From: Aminivibrio pyruvatiphilus
GTDB lineage: Bacteria; Synergistota; Synergistia; Synergistales; Aminobacteriaceae
Length of the DNA: 64,000 nt
NCBI RefSeq assembly: GCF_004366815.1
Contig: NZ_SORI01000003.1
Coordinates: 175,366 to 239,365 of the forward strand
Direction of reading: 5' to 3'
In this document: positions 1-7,215 of the stretch, in pieces
How positions within the stretch are numbered: the stretch's first letter is position 1
How the letters are laid out: each line of letters begins with the position of its first letter
The notes under the pieces: model-generated
The model's database searches: none
The model's input: the letters and a program-made list of their open reading frames with translations, nothing else
Told to the model about the DNA's origin: nothing
Made by a program: the position numbers and the translations under genes

Positions 1-233
1 TACCCAACATTTCGGCGAAACACGAGGGAGGCAACCCGGAGGACGAGCAGACCCTCGCCCATCCGTCGGATATCCTCGACTACTTCCGGGAGAAGAAGGA
101 GATCGAGTCGTCCGGGGAGATGGACGCCCTGACCCGGAATTACCTGCTGAAGCACAAGGCGGTGAACGACACGGCGGCCGCCCTGACGAAGGCGGGACTG
201 TCCTTCGTGGCGGCGGGAGCCCACAGACTCTAG
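1..233 (+). CDS. C-terminal fragment of an unidentified protein
   Basis: An open frame runs from the window edge (first full codon at base 3) to a TAG at 231-233, giving about 76 residues. The fragment is charged and probably helical, with a segment reading HPSDILDYFREKKEIES and an end reading AGLSFVAAGAHRL. I do not recognise the family. A strong terminator lies 19 bases after the stop, which supports this being the true end of a transcript. The upstream part is outside the window, so neither length nor start can be judged. Confidence 0.6.
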   Translation, partial: PNISAKHEGGNPEDEQTLAHPSDILDYFREKKEIESSGEMDALTRNYLLKHKAVNDTAAALTKAGLSFVAAGAHRL

Positions 234-251
234 AAACCGACGGCTATTCGG

Positions 252-281
252 GGGGGCGGCAGAGTCCGCCCCCTCTTTTTT
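252..281 (+). terminator. Rho-independent terminator after the first gene
   Basis: GGGGGCGG (252-259) pairs with CCGCCCCC (266-273) across a six-base loop, and a T-rich run follows to 281. It closes the transcript of the partial gene and isolates the symporter operon. Confidence 0.85.
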
Positions 282-336
282 CCCCTTCCCTGCTTCCGGC
301 CTGTAAATCCTTTCTTTCCTTTTACAATGATCAGAA

Positions 337-365
337 TTGACAGAATCAAATCGATTTTATATGAT
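337..365 (+). promoter_or_regulatory. Sigma-70 type promoter of the symporter operon
   Basis: TTGACA at 337-342 and TATGAT at 360-365 are separated by 17 bases, matching the housekeeping consensus at 11 of 12 positions. Transcription would begin near 372, leaving a 5' leader of about 140 bases in which only a small hairpin-like ATCTG/CAGAT pair was noticed. Confidence 0.75.
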
Positions 366-512
366 GCCTTCCGTCATATCCTGACAGCGATCTGTTCATC
401 AGATGACCGGACGGGAGGGCGATACGACGAAGAAAAGCCTGGCACCACCTGCGGAACCATGTTGTGATTCTCACGGGAACTGTTTCGGACAACACGCCGG
501 GAGGTGAAGCAC

Positions 513-1898
513 GTGCAGGTAACGTTCGCTTTTTACTGCGTCATAGCCTATCTGCTGGTCATCACAGTCGTCGGAATTTATTACGGGAAAAAGGTCAAAA
601 CCCAGGAGGACTATTCCGTGGCGGGGCGGTCCCTTCCGACTCCCATCCTCATCGGAACCCTCATGGCTACCTGGATGGGAGCGGGAACGGTCCTCGGCGG
701 ACCCGCCGCAAGCGGATACCAGTACGGCCTCATGGCCGCCATCGCCTTTTCCATGGGGTCCCCGGTGGGCCAGTTCGTCCTCTCCTTCGTCGCGAAGAAG
801 ATCCGGCGGATGAACGCCCAGACGGTACCTGAAGTTATCGAGAAGGTCTACGGCAGCCTTGCCCGCGTCCTCGCCACAGTCATCATCATGCTCGCCTACA
901 TCGGGATCGTCGCCTACCAGTACAAGGGCGTGGGTCTCATCCTGAACTCCATACTCGGCGTTCCCGAGAACATCGGGACCCTCATCGCCTTCGGCGTCAT
1001 CGTGGTGACCGCCCTTTTCGGAGGCCTCTACTCGGTGGCCTACACCGACTTTCTGAGCTGCTGCATGATGATGGCCGGCCTCTTCATCGGCGTGCCCATG
1101 GCGATCTCCATGGCCGGGGGCTGGAGCTGGGTGGCGGCGAACATCCCTCCGGGACATCTCGGATTCGGCTCCATTTCCTTCCCCCAGCTTCTCGGTTTCT
1201 TCTTCCCGGTGTTCTTCTACGTGATGGGCGACCAGAACATGTACCAGCGCTTCTTCGCGGCGAAGGATGAAAAAACGGCCATGCAGAGCGGCATCGGCTG
1301 GATGATCGGATGCACGGCCACCTACTTCTTCGTGGCCGCCGCCGCCATCGCCGCCCGGGCCCTCTATCCGAACATCAACGCGGCCCAGTCCTTCGTCCAC
1401 CTGGCGACCCACGGGATGCCCACCATCATCGGGGGCATCTGCGTGGCGGCCATCACGGCCTTCATCGTGACCACGGCGAACTCGTTCCTTCTCTCCGTGG
1501 GAGTGAACATGAGCTGGGACGTCTACGCCCGCTTCGTCAATCCGGATGCGCCCACGGAGAAGAAGCTCTTCGTCTCCAGGGCCAGCGTGCTGGGCCTGGG
1601 CATACTGGCCTACGTGGTCATCCAGTATTACCCTGAACTCCTCATCCTCCAGCAGTACACCTACACCATGTACGGCGCCGCCATTACGCCGGCCCTTCTC
1701 GCTGCGGTCATGTTCCCCGAGAGGATCACCCCCCTGGGAGGGGTCGTCTCCATCTTCACCGGCGGAGCCGTCACCATCGCATGGGAAACCGCGAAAACCG
1801 CGGGCTGGGCCGTGGCGAAAACCTATCCGCCGGTGCTCATTGCGGCTCCCCTTGCCATACTGGCGCTGATCATTTTCAGGAAGAACGGGAAAAAGTAA
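513..1898 (+). CDS. Sodium:solute symporter (SSS family)
   Basis: A polytopic membrane protein of 461 residues with about a dozen hydrophobic helices. Near the N-terminus it has the SSS-type segment DYSVAGRSLP followed by a Gly-rich helix (GAGTVLGGPAASG), as in sodium-coupled symporters such as PanF and PutP. It should import a solute with sodium ions across the cytoplasmic membrane; the substrate cannot be read from sequence. An in-frame GTG at 504 also exists, but the ribosome site GGAGG (499-503) abuts it, while it sits nine bases before GTG 513, so I prefer 513. It ends 19 bases before an amidohydrolase gene, so the pair probably imports and then hydrolyses one compound. Confidence 0.85.
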   Translation: MQVTFAFYCVIAYLLVITVVGIYYGKKVKTQEDYSVAGRSLPTPILIGTLMATWMGAGTVLGGPAASGYQYGLMAAIAFSMGSPVGQFVLSFVAKKIRRMNAQTVPEVIEKVYGSLARVLATVIIMLAYIGIVAYQYKGVGLILNSILGVPENIGTLIAFGVIVVTALFGGLYSVAYTDFLSCCMMMAGLFIGVPMAISMAGGWSWVAANIPPGHLGFGSISFPQLLGFFFPVFFYVMGDQNMYQRFFAAKDEKTAMQSGIGWMIGCTATYFFVAAAAIAARALYPNINAAQSFVHLATHGMPTIIGGICVAAITAFIVTTANSFLLSVGVNMSWDVYARFVNPDAPTEKKLFVSRASVLGLGILAYVVIQYYPELLILQQYTYTMYGAAITPALLAAVMFPERITPLGGVVSIFTGGAVTIAWETAKTAGWAVAKTYPPVLIAAPLAILALIIFRKNGKK

Positions 1899-1917
1899 CC
1901 ATAAGGAGGAAAAAGCA

Positions 1918-3141
1918 ATGAGCCTCATTCTTTTTACCAACGCGACGCTTCTTGACTGTACGGGAAGCGACCCGGTTTTTCCTGCGTGGGTCGTTGCGGA
2001 GGACGGTGTCATTCGGGAAGTCGGGACTGGCTCCGCCCCGCACATCGCCGGAGCGGAAAAGACGGACTGCGGGGGAAAAACCCTGATGCCGGGCCTCATC
2101 GACGGGCACATGCACGCCTCGCTCTTCACCAACGACCTGGGGGAGCTTCATCGGAAAATCCTTCCCTCGACGGCGTGCTTCAGGGCGGCAAAAATTCTCG
2201 AGGATACGCTCATGCAGGGCTTCACCACCGTCCGTGACGCCGGGGGCATCGATGCCGGCTTCCGGGAGGCCCAGAAGCAGGGGCTCATCACCGCCCCGAA
2301 AATGCAGGTATGCGGCCGGGCCATCTCCATGACCGGCGGCCATGCGGATCCCCGCCTTCCCACCGAGATAGCTCCTCCCGTCACTGTGGGAATGCTGGGC
2401 GTCATCGCCGACGGCGTGGACGAGGTGAGGAAGGCCGCCCGGGAACAGCTCCGCCTGGGGGCCGACTACATCAAGGTCATGGCCGGAGGGGGCTGCGCCA
2501 GCGCCGCCGACGAGCCCGACACGGTCCAGTACTCTCCCGAGGAGCTGGCAGCCATCGTCTATGAAGCGAAGGCCGCGGGCAAAACGGTGCTCACCCACAA
2601 CTACTCCACCCGGAGCATGAAGATGTGCGCCGAGGCGGGAGTTCACAGCATCGAGCACGGCAACTACCTCGACAGGGAGACGGCCCGGATTCTCAGGGAA
2701 CACGGATGCTGGCTTGTGCCCACCATGGCCACCTACGAGATCATGGCCGCACGGGGGGAGGAGTTCGGCATCCCCTCCTACTTCCTCAGGAAGATGAAGG
2801 AAGTGCAGAAGCACTCGGAAAACGCCCTTGCCATCGCCTTCGAGGAGGGACTGAAGATCGGCTCGGGTTCCGACATGGTGGGCTCGGGACAGCCCTTCAA
2901 GGCCCTCGAGATCGAACTGAAGGCCCGGGTCATGGGCCCCATGAAGGCCATCCTCTGCACCACCCGGGACAACGCGGAACTTATGGGACTGTCCGACCGG
3001 GTGGGGACCATCGAGGCGGGCAAATGCGCCGACTTCATTCTCGTGGACGGAGACCCCCTGAAGGACGTCAGAATTTTCCAGAACAGGGAGAAGATCCTGG
3101 CCATCGTCCAGGACGGGAAATTCATCAAGAAAACACTCTGA
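1918..3141 (+). CDS. Metal-dependent amidohydrolase (imidazolonepropionase/prolidase-like)
   Basis: A 407-residue member of the amidohydrolase superfamily. The first metal-binding motif is GHMHASL near residue 63. Further family signatures are YIKVMAGGG, the THNYS histidine region, HSIEHGNY and a late GSGSDMVGSG that supplies the catalytic aspartate. The C-terminus returns to the small beta-sandwich typical of these enzymes (GTIEAGKCADFILVDGDPL). Such enzymes hydrolyse cyclic amides, N-acyl amino acids or dipeptides in the cytoplasm; the exact substrate is unknown. A ribosome site AAGGAGG lies just before ATG 1918. It is co-transcribed with the symporter, and a strong terminator follows. Confidence 0.85.
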   Translation: MSLILFTNATLLDCTGSDPVFPAWVVAEDGVIREVGTGSAPHIAGAEKTDCGGKTLMPGLIDGHMHASLFTNDLGELHRKILPSTACFRAAKILEDTLMQGFTTVRDAGGIDAGFREAQKQGLITAPKMQVCGRAISMTGGHADPRLPTEIAPPVTVGMLGVIADGVDEVRKAAREQLRLGADYIKVMAGGGCASAADEPDTVQYSPEELAAIVYEAKAAGKTVLTHNYSTRSMKMCAEAGVHSIEHGNYLDRETARILREHGCWLVPTMATYEIMAARGEEFGIPSYFLRKMKEVQKHSENALAIAFEEGLKIGSGSDMVGSGQPFKALEIELKARVMGPMKAILCTTRDNAELMGLSDRVGTIEAGKCADFILVDGDPLKDVRIFQNREKILAIVQDGKFIKKTL

Positions 3142-3162
3142 GGGCTGTTAGAAAGCGCTTCC

Positions 3163-3193
3163 GGGGGCGGCAGGATCCGCCCCCTCTTTTTTT
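3163..3193 (+). terminator. Rho-independent terminator of the symporter-amidohydrolase operon
   Basis: GGGGGCGG (3163-3170) pairs with CCGCCCCC (3177-3184) around a six-base loop and is followed by TCTTTTTTT. The stem is identical to that of the terminator at 252-281. Confidence 0.88.
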
Positions 3194-3234
3194 GCCGCAG
3201 TCCCGGGCAGAAAGACTGTCTCCCCGGCTTCCGC

Positions 3235-3403
3235 CGCCCAAATCCGAAGCTTTTGCTAGCAGAGGGAGTGTCGCTGGGCACAGCGCCCGGACCGAGAAAC
3301 CGACAAGGATGTCGGTTTCAGGTGCAGTTGTCAAGGACGACAATCTGCACCGGCGGCCCAAGCGAGCACCGGTGACGCTCCCCGCTGCCTGCGGATTTGG
3401 GCG
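3235..3403. repeat. Structured non-coding element bounded by a 12-bp inverted repeat
   Basis: This gene-free stretch is bounded by CGCCCAAATCCG (3235-3246) and its exact complement CGGATTTGGGCG (3392-3403). Inside are two tandem hairpins: GAAACCGACA (3296-3305) with TGTCGGTTTC (3310-3319), a perfect 10-bp stem with loop AGGA; and GGTGCAG-TTGTC (3321-3332) with GACAA-T-CTGCACC (3339-3351), 12 bp with one bulge. Its right end contains a 20-mer (3382-3401) that recurs at 42632-42651. It may be a small dispersed repeat or a structured RNA. No coding capacity is evident. Confidence 0.55.
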
Positions 3404-3457
3404 CCGCAAATGCACTTGATTTTCTCTCTGCTTTGCTAAAAATGTGAAGTTTTCCCG

Positions 3458-3486
3458 TTGACAGGGGGCCTTTCGGGGCGTATCAT
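3458..3486 (+). promoter_or_regulatory. Sigma-70 type promoter of the aspartate kinase leader
   Basis: TTGACA at 3458-3463 and TATCAT at 3481-3486 are separated by exactly 17 bases. The predicted start near 3493 lies about 33 bases before the leader peptide start. Confidence 0.8.
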
Positions 3487-3525
3487 CCTTGTCAATTTCA
3501 GCCTGACCGGAAAGGAGACGCCGCC

Positions 3526-3615
3526 GTGAGCATGAAACCAGCAGTTCCGCATCATCCCGCAGCCTGTGCCATGACGATGACTAGCGGCGACCCTCCTGGA
3601 GAGGTCGGCGCCTGA
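3526..3615 (+). CDS. Leader peptide of the aspartate kinase/homoserine dehydrogenase attenuator
   Basis: A 29-codon reading frame starts at GTG 3526, eight bases after AGGAG (3513-3517), and ends at TGA 3613-3615. It carries the run ATG ACG ATG ACT (Met-Thr-Met-Thr) at codons 16-19 and four Met codons in all. Thr and Met are the end products of the pathway encoded downstream. A Rho-independent terminator follows 22 bases after the stop and before the structural genes. This is the arrangement of thrL-type attenuators: stalling at Thr or Met codons would favour an antiterminator fold. The order promoter, SD, short ORF, terminator and biosynthetic genes is seen directly; the regulatory mechanism is inferred. 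ATG 3532 is an alternative start. Confidence 0.7.
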   Translation: MSMKPAVPHHPAACAMTMTSGDPPGEVGA

Positions 3616-3637
3616 TCCGTCGTGCACCGACAGCTTC

Positions 3638-3676
3638 AGCCGGGGGTCTTCGTACAGAAGGCCCCCGGCTTTTTTT
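3638..3676 (+). terminator. Attenuator terminator before aspartate kinase
   Basis: AGCCGGGGG (3638-3646) pairs with CCCCCGGCT (3662-3670), followed by seven T residues (3670-3676). It lies between the leader peptide and the aspartate kinase start, so it must be bypassed for the operon to be expressed. Confidence 0.85.
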
Positions 3677-3699
3677 ATTCTGCGAAAGGGGGAAAGCCC

Positions 3700-4899
3700 G
3701 TGTGGAACAAGGGAGAAGGCGTAGTGCTCAAGTTCGGGGGAACGTCGGTGGCGAACCCTGAAAGGATCAGGGCCGGGGCAGGCCGGATCGCCGATTTTTT
3801 CCGCTCGGGTCTCAGGGTGGCCGTGGTGGTGTCCGCCATGGGAAGCACCACCAACAGCCTGATCGCTCTCTCGGGTGAAACTTCGGGCGGGACGCCGGAC
3901 AGAAGGGAGCTGGACCAGCTTCTTGCCACGGGGGAGCAGCAGTCGGCGGCCCTTATGGCCATGGAGCTCGGAAGGCAGGGATGCCCTGCGGTTTCCTTCA
4001 CCGGCGCCCAGGCGGGATTTCTTGCCGAAGGCCCCTGGGGGGAGGGCCGCATCCTGTCCGTGAACCCGGTGCGGGTTGAGGAAGCCTGCGCTTCGGGACG
4101 GGTGGCCGTGGTGACGGGCTTCCAGGCGGCTACAGCCTCGGGTGACACCATCACCCTGGGGCGGGGTGGGTCGGACCTTTCGGCCATCGCCCTGGCGGGA
4201 GCCCTGGGAGCGGATTCATGCCGCATTTTCACCGACGTGGACGGGGTATTCTCGGCGGATCCCCGGAAGGTCCCCGGGGCGTTGAGGATCGGGCGGATCT
4301 CCTGGGAGGAATGCCTCGAAATGACTTTCCTCGGGGCGAAGGTGATGCAGTCCCGGAGCATCGAGATGGCGGAACGGCTGGAGCTGCCCCTGTGGGTGGG
4401 CTCCGGCGAAGGGGAGGGAACGTGGATCATGGGAAGAACGGTGGATGAGGCATTTCGGGCGTGTGCTGTGGTGTCGGACGAAAATATCGCCCTTCTTTCA
4501 GCGGAGGGATGCGGGAACGGAGGCTGTGACGTGGCGGAGGAGTTTTTCCTGCGGGGCATCCATATTCTGGCCGCCGCGGAACGGGGGTGTCCCTTGTTTT
4601 ACATCCGCCGGGAGCGGCTGGAGGAAGCGGCGGAGATATGCCGTAGGATGTCGGGGAAATCTCCATCGGTGAACCCCGGTGCGGCGAGGGTCTCCGTGGT
4701 GGGGCCCGGGGCGGGAAACCACCCCGAGATCGGCAGGGCCATGCTGAAGGTCCTCGGCCGACTCGGCGCTCCGGCGCACCTTCTGACCTCTTCGGGGCTC
4801 TCCGTAAGCTGTTTTGTGGATGAAAAGGACGCGCAGCCCGCTCTCCGGGCCCTGCACGCAGAATTCATCGAAAAGAAAGGGGGATTTCAATGCGCGTAG
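3700..4899 (+). CDS. Aspartate kinase
   Basis: Phosphorylates L-aspartate with ATP, the committed step towards lysine, threonine and methionine. The 399-residue protein opens with the kinase signature VVLKFGGTSV (residues 8-17) and has the nucleotide-loop segment FTDVDGVFSADPRKV in the middle. The last third contains two ACT-like regulatory segments, the second starting at ARVSVVGPG, so feedback inhibition is likely. The frame is open back to 3622, but that would start inside the attenuator terminator. GTG 3700 has the ribosome site AAAGGGGG (3685-3692) seven bases upstream and is the sensible start. It overlaps homoserine dehydrogenase by 10 bases. Confidence 0.92.
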   Translation: MWNKGEGVVLKFGGTSVANPERIRAGAGRIADFFRSGLRVAVVVSAMGSTTNSLIALSGETSGGTPDRRELDQLLATGEQQSAALMAMELGRQGCPAVSFTGAQAGFLAEGPWGEGRILSVNPVRVEEACASGRVAVVTGFQAATASGDTITLGRGGSDLSAIALAGALGADSCRIFTDVDGVFSADPRKVPGALRIGRISWEECLEMTFLGAKVMQSRSIEMAERLELPLWVGSGEGEGTWIMGRTVDEAFRACAVVSDENIALLSAEGCGNGGCDVAEEFFLRGIHILAAAERGCPLFYIRRERLEEAAEICRRMSGKSPSVNPGAARVSVVGPGAGNHPEIGRAMLKVLGRLGAPAHLLTSSGLSVSCFVDEKDAQPALRALHAEFIEKKGGFQCA

Positions 4900-5957
4900 A
4901 AAAAGAATGGGGGCTGTGCTTCGTGGGGTTCGGCAACGTAGGGCAGGGGCTGGCCCGGCTGCTGGTGAAAAAGGAGGAGGAACTCGCCTCCAGGTGGGGC
5001 TTTTCCTGCCGCACCCTGGCCGTGGTGGGAAAGACAAAGGGCGCCCTGGTCCGTCCCGAAGGGATCGGCATGGCTGACCTGCTGGCCCGGGTCGGCAGGG
5101 GAGAACCCCTGGGCTCTGACTCCGTCTCCCCGGTGGAGGCGGCGCTGCTTCCGGGAGTGGACATGGTGATCGACGTGACCCCCACCAACCTCTCGGACGG
5201 AGAGCCGGGGCTGTCGCTCACCCGGGCCGCCCTGGAGGCGGGACGGCACGTGGTCACCTCGGACAAGGGGCCCGTCTCCCTGGCCTTCCCGGAACTGAAG
5301 AAACTGGCGGAAGCCCGGGGCTGCAGCTACCGCTTCGAGGGCGCGGTGATGAGCGGGACCCCCTCCCTCAACCTTGCCCTGGAATCCCTGGCGGGCTGCG
5401 ATGTCCTGGAGGCCAAAGGAATAGTGAACGGCACCACCAACTACATCCTCACCCGCATGGAGGACGGGCTCGAATACGGCGAGGCCCTCCGGGAAGCCAT
5501 GGAGAAGGGGTATGCGGAGGCCGACCCGTCCGGGGACGTGGACGGGTGGGATGCGGCCGTGAAGGCCCAGATACTTGCCGGGGTGGTGCTCGGATCTCCC
5601 CTTTCCCTTGCGTCGGTGGACCGCCGGGGGATCGCGGGGATCACGAAGAAGGACGTGGAGGACGCCCTGGCCCGGGGACACCGGATCAAGCTGGTGGCCA
5701 GGGCCTCCTGCAGCGGAGGAACCGTCCGTGCGTCGGTGGCGCCGGAAGAGATCCCTCTTTCCCATCCGCTGGCGGGAGTGACCGGTGCGACAAACGCCCT
5801 CACCTTCACCACCGACACCCTCGGCGACGTGACCATCATCGGCCCGGGTGCGGGAAGGGAGGAGACGGGGCAGGCCCTCCTGTCGGACATGCTCGCCATC
5901 GCCGCGGGCGCGCGAAAGGAGGAGGAATGCCTAATAAAACAAAGCCATTTCCATTGA
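4890..5957 (+). CDS. hom: Homoserine dehydrogenase
   Basis: Reduces aspartate semialdehyde to homoserine using NAD(P)H. The 355-residue protein begins with a Rossmann motif GFGNVGQGLARLL and contains HVVTSDKGPVSL, the substrate segment YRFEGAVMSGTPSLNLA, GIVNGTTNYILTRM and the catalytic region AEADPSGDVDGWDAAVKAQI. It is short for the family because the C-terminal ACT domain of many homologues is absent. The start ATG lies inside the end of the aspartate kinase gene (10-base overlap), so translation is probably coupled. No aspartate-semialdehyde dehydrogenase, thrB or thrC lies nearby, so the rest of the pathway is elsewhere. Confidence 0.93.
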   Translation: MRVEKEWGLCFVGFGNVGQGLARLLVKKEEELASRWGFSCRTLAVVGKTKGALVRPEGIGMADLLARVGRGEPLGSDSVSPVEAALLPGVDMVIDVTPTNLSDGEPGLSLTRAALEAGRHVVTSDKGPVSLAFPELKKLAEARGCSYRFEGAVMSGTPSLNLALESLAGCDVLEAKGIVNGTTNYILTRMEDGLEYGEALREAMEKGYAEADPSGDVDGWDAAVKAQILAGVVLGSPLSLASVDRRGIAGITKKDVEDALARGHRIKLVARASCSGGTVRASVAPEEIPLSHPLAGVTGATNALTFTTDTLGDVTIIGPGAGREETGQALLSDMLAIAAGARKEEECLIKQSHFH

Positions 5958-5981
5958 CTTCCTTTTTATTTTAAGTAAAAT
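5954..5981 (+). promoter_or_regulatory. Promoter of the Lrp-exporter pair, predicted leaderless start
   Basis: TTGACT (5954-5959) and TAAAAT (5976-5981) are spaced by 16 bases, each matching consensus at five of six positions. Only eight bases separate the -10 box from ATG 5990 and no Shine-Dalgarno sequence is present, so transcription would begin at or next to the start codon. Confidence 0.55.
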
Positions 5982-5989
5982 AACGAATT

Positions 5990-6469
5990 ATGACGAATAA
6001 ACAAATTACACTCGACGAAACGGACATCAGGCTGCTGAACGCCCTCTGGAACAGCGGCCGGGCAACCCTTGCCGAATTGGGGAAGGACTGCGGCCTGTCG
6101 GCCCCCGGAGTGGCGGACAGGCTCCGCAGGCTGGAGCGGAACGGGGTCATCCTGGGGTACGCCCCCCGGATCGGCCTCGCCGCCGCCGGATTCGGCCTGA
6201 CGGCCTTCGTGGAGATTACCCTCGGGCATCCTTCCTTCAGGGAAGCGTTCCTTGACCTGGCGGCATCCCTTCCGGAAATTCGGGAATGCCACCACGTAAC
6301 GGGCAGCTCCGACTACCTGCTGAAGGTGGTCTGCTCAGGCACAGCCCACCTGGAGGAGCTGATCTCCGAGAGGCTGAAGGGATGCCCCGGCGTGGCGGCC
6401 AGCAGGACGTCCGTGGTCCTGTCCACTCCCAAGGACCGTCCCGACGCCCCTCTTCCTGACCGGCCATGA
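5990..6469 (+). CDS. Lrp/AsnC family transcriptional regulator
   Basis: A 159-residue regulator. The N-terminal winged helix-turn-helix (ETDIRLLNALWNSGRATLAEL, then SAPGVADRLRRLERNGVI) binds DNA. The rest is an alpha-beta domain (RAM/ACT-like) ending in the family segment CHHVTGSSDYLLKVVC, which normally binds an amino acid and mediates oligomerisation. It overlaps the downstream LysE-type exporter by four bases, so it probably senses an amino acid and controls its export, as known for Lrp-BrnFE and LysG-LysE pairs. There is no ribosome site before ATG 5990, and the helix-turn-helix begins immediately after it, so a later start is unlikely. Confidence 0.88.
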   Translation: MTNKQITLDETDIRLLNALWNSGRATLAELGKDCGLSAPGVADRLRRLERNGVILGYAPRIGLAAAGFGLTAFVEITLGHPSFREAFLDLAASLPEIRECHHVTGSSDYLLKVVCSGTAHLEELISERLKGCPGVAASRTSVVLSTPKDRPDAPLPDRP

Positions 6470-7074
6470 CTGTTCCCGGCGACGTCCTGCTGTTCTTCCG
6501 GGGGGCCATACTGGGCTTTTCCATCGCGGCTCCCGTGGGCCCCATCGGCATCCTCTGCATCCGGCGCACCCTCGAGGGGGGCTTCCGCTCCGGTTTTCTT
6601 TCGGGTCTGGGCGCGGCGACCGCCGACGGTCTCTATGGCCTGGCCGCGGCTCTCGGGCTTGCCGCCCTGTCGTCCTTTCTCCTGGAATGGAACGGGCCTC
6701 TCCGTACCGGAGGGGGGCTTTTCCTGCTGTATCTCGGCCTTCGGAGTCTCCTGGACCGCTCCGCTCCTCCCGCGGAAGGGCAGCATGCCCGGAGCGCCCC
6801 GGGAAAAGGCGACTATTTTTCCACCTTTTTCCTCACCCTCACAAATCCCATGACCATCCTGAGCTTCTCGGCCATCTTCACCGGCCTTGGGCCGGTCCTG
6901 TCCCCCTGGGTGCTCGTGGCCGGGGTGTTCTCCGGCTCGGCCTCCTGGTGGCTCATCCTCTGCGGAACCGCCGACAGGCTGGGGACCATGATATCCCCGG
7001 CAGCTCTGCTGTGGATCCGCAGGGGATCCGGCATTCTTCTCGCTTCCTTCGGCCTGTCCGTTCTCCTTTTCTGA
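6466..7074 (+). CDS. LysE/RhtB family amino-acid exporter
   Basis: A 202-residue membrane protein with about six hydrophobic helices. The N-terminus has the family signature FSIAAPVGPIGILCIRRTL, followed by GFRSGFLSGLGAATADGLYG and the helix-4 motif LTLTNPMTILSFSAIF. Members export basic or branched amino acids or homoserine from the cytoplasm using ion gradients. It overlaps the Lrp-type regulator gene (ATGA) and also sits close to the aspartate-family genes. Export of surplus amino acid in a peptide-eating cell is the likely role, but the substrate is not predictable. Confidence 0.87.
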   Translation: MTVPGDVLLFFRGAILGFSIAAPVGPIGILCIRRTLEGGFRSGFLSGLGAATADGLYGLAAALGLAALSSFLLEWNGPLRTGGGLFLLYLGLRSLLDRSAPPAEGQHARSAPGKGDYFSTFFLTLTNPMTILSFSAIFTGLGPVLSPWVLVAGVFSGSASWWLILCGTADRLGTMISPAALLWIRRGSGILLASFGLSVLLF

Positions 7075-7215
7075 TACACCCCAGGTGATCCGGAAAGGGT
7101 TTTTTGCATTTTCCTCTTTTTTCCAGTGAACAAAATGGACGAAAGTCTTTCCCTCACTCTTTTTCAAGGTATACTACTTTTAAATTGGCGATAAATTTAC
7201 TTTTGAGAGGCCGCC

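Noticed and set aside
471..2132. Long minus-strand open frame opposite the symporter and amidohydrolase genes
   Set aside because: It is a GC-driven shadow: low-complexity, His/Gly/Arg-rich translation with no family motif, while the plus strand encodes two clear proteins. Similar shadows at 8332-9336, 22944-24764 and 27129-28364 were dropped for the same reason.
3622..3699. Upstream extension of the aspartate kinase frame to GTG 3622
   Set aside because: It would place the start inside the attenuator terminator, has no ribosome site and precedes the conserved KFGGTS region by an unrelated stretch.
5927..5974. Fifteen-codon frame with an excellent AAAGGAGGAGG site inside the end of hom
   Set aside because: It might be a leader peptide for the Lrp gene, but no terminator or product-specific codon run follows, and the purine-rich stretch also encodes Lys-Glu-Glu-Glu of homoserine dehydrogenase. 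Left uncalled.
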